A stretch of DNA of 64,000 nt, from positions 1 through 64,000 of the forward strand of contig NZ_LMVL02000009.1 in assembly GCF_001541345.2 (NCBI RefSeq). The letters run 5' to 3'. Positions 61,470 to 64,000 of this stretch are shown here, piece after piece. Within the stretch, counting starts at the first letter, position 1; each line of letters opens with the position of its first letter. The notes beneath the pieces were generated by a model. That model ran no database searches and was not told where the DNA came from. It worked only from the letters and a program-made list of their open reading frames with translations. The stretch is from Gillisella vitis (lineage in GTDB: Bacteria > Pseudomonadota > Alphaproteobacteria > Rhizobiales > Rhizobiaceae). The position numbers and the translations under genes were made by a program.

Positions 61470-63909
61470 GGGCGATCCCCCTTTGCTGGAGCCAGTGCTT
61501 GGGCCAATCCGCCCCGTGTTCGAAGTGAAGGGCGCGGATGCGCTTCAGGTCCTCCTTGCCGGAAGCGCCGACGAAGGAAAGCGCCACGGGACCAAGCGAC
61601 ATATCGAACAGCCGGCGGCCCTCGGGGGAGGCGACGTAATATTCGCGTTTCGGCAGTGCGGTGGCGACGATCTCGATCTGCCGTTCGTTGAAACCGATGC
61701 GCTCATAGAACTCGCGCGTCCCTGGCTCGCGTGCCGCGCCGTTGGGCAGACATATTTTGGTCGGGCAGGATTCCTTCAGCACGTCGATGATCCCGGAACG
61801 CTCGGCGTCCGAGATCGACTGGGTCGCGAGCACTACGGCGCAGTTGGCCTTGCGCACCACCTTCAGCCATTCCCTGATTTTGTTGCGGAACGTCGGATGA
61901 CCGAGCATCAGCCAGGCCTCGTCAAGAATGATAAGGCTGGGCGCCCCCGTCAGCCGCTTCTCGACCCGCCGGAACATATAGAGCAGGACCGGTACGAGAT
62001 TGCGCTCGCCCAGATTCATCAGCTCCTCGACCTCGAAGCACTGGAAAGCGCCGAGCGCCAGCCCGTCCTGCTCTGCATCGAGCAACTGGCCCATCGGTCC
62101 ATCGACCGTGTAGTGATGCAACGCGTCCTTGATCTCGCGCATCTGCACGCCTGAGACGAAATCCGAAAGCGAGCGGCCGCGGGATTCCGCCATCAGGGCA
62201 AGCTGCCGGGAAATGGCGTTGCGATAGTCAGGCGTGACCGTGACGCCCTGCAGGGCGACCAGCGTCTCGATCCACTCCGCCGCCCAGGCACGGTCGCCGT
62301 CGGACGCGAGTTCGGCGAGCGGGCAGAAGGCTAGTCGTGGCGAGTCCCTCTCCCCTCCTTCGGCCGCGTCCCCGCCGATCTCGTAGTGATCACCGCCTAT
62401 GGCGAGCGTTAGCGGCAGCATCGACCGCCCCTTGTCGAACGCAAAGATCTGCGCATCCGCATAGCGTCGGAACTGCGCCGCGATCAGCGACAGCAAAGTC
62501 GATTTGCCCGAACCGGTCGGGCCGAAGACCAGCGTGTGTCCGACGTCATCGACATGGAGGTTGAGCCGGAACGGCGTCGAGCCGCTGGCGACCTGCATGA
62601 GCGGCGGCGATCCCGGCGGGGAGAATGGGCATGGCGCGACGGGGCTTCCCGACCAGACCGAGTTCAGCGGAATGAGGTCCGCGAGATTGCGCGTGTTGAC
62701 GAGCGGCTCGCGGATATTGGCATAGGAAACTCCCGGCAGACTGCCGAGAAAGGCATCGGTCGCGTTCAGCGTCTCGATCCGGGCGCCGAATCCTTCGGCC
62801 TGGATCAATCGGCGGATCGCCTCGCACTTTTCCTGAAGCCGTTCTTGCTGTTCATCGAACAACACGATGACCGGCGTGTAATATCCATAAGCGACGAGCT
62901 GCGACGATGCCTCGGCGATTGCGTCCTCCGTCTCGGCGACCATCATCATCGCATCCTGATCGAGCGAGCGGCTCTGGGTCTGGAAAAGCTGATCGAAGAA
63001 CGGACGGACCTTCTGCTGCCATTTCTTGCGGGTGCGCTCCAGTTTCTGGCGTGCCTCCTGCTCGTCGAGAAAAACGAAGCGCGACGACCACCGATAGGTG
63101 AGCGGCATCAGGTCGAGGCTGTTCAGGATCCCCGGCCAACTCTCCGCGGCTAAGCCGTCAATGGCGACGACGCCGAGGAATCGGCTCTCGACCGTCGGCG
63201 TCAGGCCGTGCTGGAGTTCAGCCGTGACCAGCCAATCGAGGTACATCGGGATATCCGGGAGCCGGACCGGATGGTTCTCACCGGTAATGCAGAAGCGGAT
63301 GAACTGGAACAGCTCGTCATAGCGGGCGATCCGGAAGCCGCCGCGTTCTTCGGTTTCGCGCGTCACCATGCGGCGGATGGAGACGACATTGGCGAGGTAC
63401 TGTTCGACCTCGCGGATGGAGGTCCGGAAGCTCTCAAGCGCCGTGTCGGCATAGGTGGCCGAACGGCTGGCGGTGTCAGAATAGACGTAGCGCGCCAGGC
63501 CGGAGCGCCGAGGCTCGGGCGGCCGCCAGGTCAGGATCAACGCGTGCCGGCTCTCGAAATGCCCGCTCTCCCGCTCGAAATGAGTCCGGCGCTCGGTATC
63601 AATCGCACGCGTGACGGGATCAGCAAAGTGGCAGGCGTCGTCTGCCGGATAGTCGATCGTCGGAACCCGCAAAGCCTCGACCTGGATCATCCAGCCCGAA
63701 CCCAGCCGCGACATGATCATATTGATCTGCCGCGACACCTCGTTGCGCTCTGCATCCGTCGAGCTTTCGCTGTCCGGGCCGGCAAAATACCAGCCGGCCA
63801 TCAGTGAGCCGTCCTTCAGAAGGATCACGCCATTGTCGACCAGGCCCGCATAGGGAACCAGATCGGCGAATGACGGTCCGGAGTGTCGGAAGAGGTTCAG
63901 TGCCACCAT
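61441..63909 (-). CDS. trbE: Conjugal transfer ATPase TrbE (VirB4-like)
   Basis: 822 residues. CagE/VirB4 N-terminal domain, Walker A GPTGSGKST in the middle of the chain, Walker B LIILDEAWLMLGHP, and VVLATQSISDAERSG after it. Powers pilus and channel assembly and substrate passage. Good ribosome-binding site (AGAGGCGGAC) ten bases after the trbD stop. Confidence 0.95.
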   Translation of the reverse strand: MVALNLFRHSGPSFADLVPYAGLVDNGVILLKDGSLMAGWYFAGPDSESSTDAERNEVSRQINMIMSRLGSGWMIQVEALRVPTIDYPADDACHFADPVTRAIDTERRTHFERESGHFESRHALILTWRPPEPRRSGLARYVYSDTASRSATYADTALESFRTSIREVEQYLANVVSIRRMVTRETEERGGFRIARYDELFQFIRFCITGENHPVRLPDIPMYLDWLVTAELQHGLTPTVESRFLGVVAIDGLAAESWPGILNSLDLMPLTYRWSSRFVFLDEQEARQKLERTRKKWQQKVRPFFDQLFQTQSRSLDQDAMMMVAETEDAIAEASSQLVAYGYYTPVIVLFDEQQERLQEKCEAIRRLIQAEGFGARIETLNATDAFLGSLPGVSYANIREPLVNTRNLADLIPLNSVWSGSPVAPCPFSPPGSPPLMQVASGSTPFRLNLHVDDVGHTLVFGPTGSGKSTLLSLIAAQFRRYADAQIFAFDKGRSMLPLTLAIGGDHYEIGGDAAEGGERDSPRLAFCPLAELASDGDRAWAAEWIETLVALQGVTVTPDYRNAISRQLALMAESRGRSLSDFVSGVQMREIKDALHHYTVDGPMGQLLDAEQDGLALGAFQCFEVEELMNLGERNLVPVLLYMFRRVEKRLTGAPSLIILDEAWLMLGHPTFRNKIREWLKVVRKANCAVVLATQSISDAERSGIIDVLKESCPTKICLPNGAAREPGTREFYERIGFNERQIEIVATALPKREYYVASPEGRRLFDMSLGPVALSFVGASGKEDLKRIRALHFEHGADWPKHWLQQRGIAHAETLFQAA

Positions 63910-63919
63910 GTCCGCCTCT

Positions 63920-64000
63920 TCAGAACTTGCGCCACGGCGTAGAGGTCGGCCGGTAGAGAGATCGATAGGACACGTGCCGCAGATATACGCGGCGCATCAG
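63920..64000 (-). CDS. trbD: Conjugal transfer protein TrbD, C-terminal end (cut by window)
   Basis: The last 26 codons of a frame in phase to the window edge end MRRVYLRHVSYRSLYRPTSTP WRKF-like and stop at 63920, ten bases before trbE. Position and the basic VYLRHVSYRS tail match TrbD (VirB3-like). The rest is outside the window. Confidence 0.7.
   Translation of the reverse strand: MMRRVYLRHVSYRSLYRPTSTPWRKF

Noticed and set aside
57200..64000. tra box, traI and origin of transfer
   Set aside because: No TraR-box dyad was seen in the window; the trb operon promoter and traI should lie beyond 64000.
1..64000. repABC, vir, tRNA or rRNA genes
   Set aside because: None found on either strand.

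Overview
The window reads as part of a root-inducing (Ri) type plasmid of Rhizobium rhizogenes / Agrobacterium. Three features support this. There is a T-DNA right border (2423-2447) abutted by an array of 8-bp repeats like the transfer-stimulator sequences of Ri borders. An opine synthase gene of the cucumopine/mikimopine family lies just inside that border. A Ti/Ri-type conjugation set (trbD-E-J-K-L-F-G-H-I plus traR) lies further right. No rRNA, tRNA, replication, vir or CRISPR feature is visible.

Layout. (1) 1-2425: right end of the T-DNA, with a probable Plast/RolB-family gene (ORF14-like) and a convergent opine synthase gene. (2) 2.4-2.5 kb: border and repeat array. (3) 2.9-18.5 kb: histidine-utilisation genes hutD, hutU (frameshifted), hutG, hutI, hutF, hutH and the repressor gene hutC, interleaved with a polyamine-type ABC transporter and two bacterial relatives of the T-DNA opine synthase. 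Up to eight copies of a HutC-like operator lie in front of these units. (4) 18.8-30 kb: hydantoinase/oxoprolinase genes hyuA and hyuB, an amino-acid-type ABC importer, an MmgE/PrpD protein and an unusual double LysR-type regulator. (5) 30-31.3 kb: a second trbI copy whose 5' end is cut by the terminal repeat of a Tn3-family transposon (31338-36904). (6) 37-54.4 kb: a leftward array that looks like an agrocinopine regulon: accR, a dipeptide/opine ABC importer, two phosphodiesterases, a phosphatase, sugar epimerases and isomerases, sucrose phosphorylase and, near the end, traR. (7) 54.6-55.7 kb: remnant of another amino-acid/opine importer. (8) 55.9-64 kb: the trb operon.

How it fits together (inference). 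The T-DNA makes plants produce a histidine + 2-oxoglutarate opine. The plasmid carries two candidate importers, HyuAB to open a lactam form, cyclophilin-like Cus-family enzymes that could split the opine, and a complete Hut route from histidine to glutamate. A second opine, of agrocinopine type, probably feeds the acc array and, through traR, switches on trb-mediated conjugation.

Most striking points: the T-DNA synthase and a catabolic-side paralog share an ~810-bp core with about six differences, while both gene ends diverge abruptly. A third homolog next door has the two protein domains in the opposite order. The ~24.6-kb acc/traR/Tn3 block lies between direct repeats of trbI. All identity counts were made by eye.
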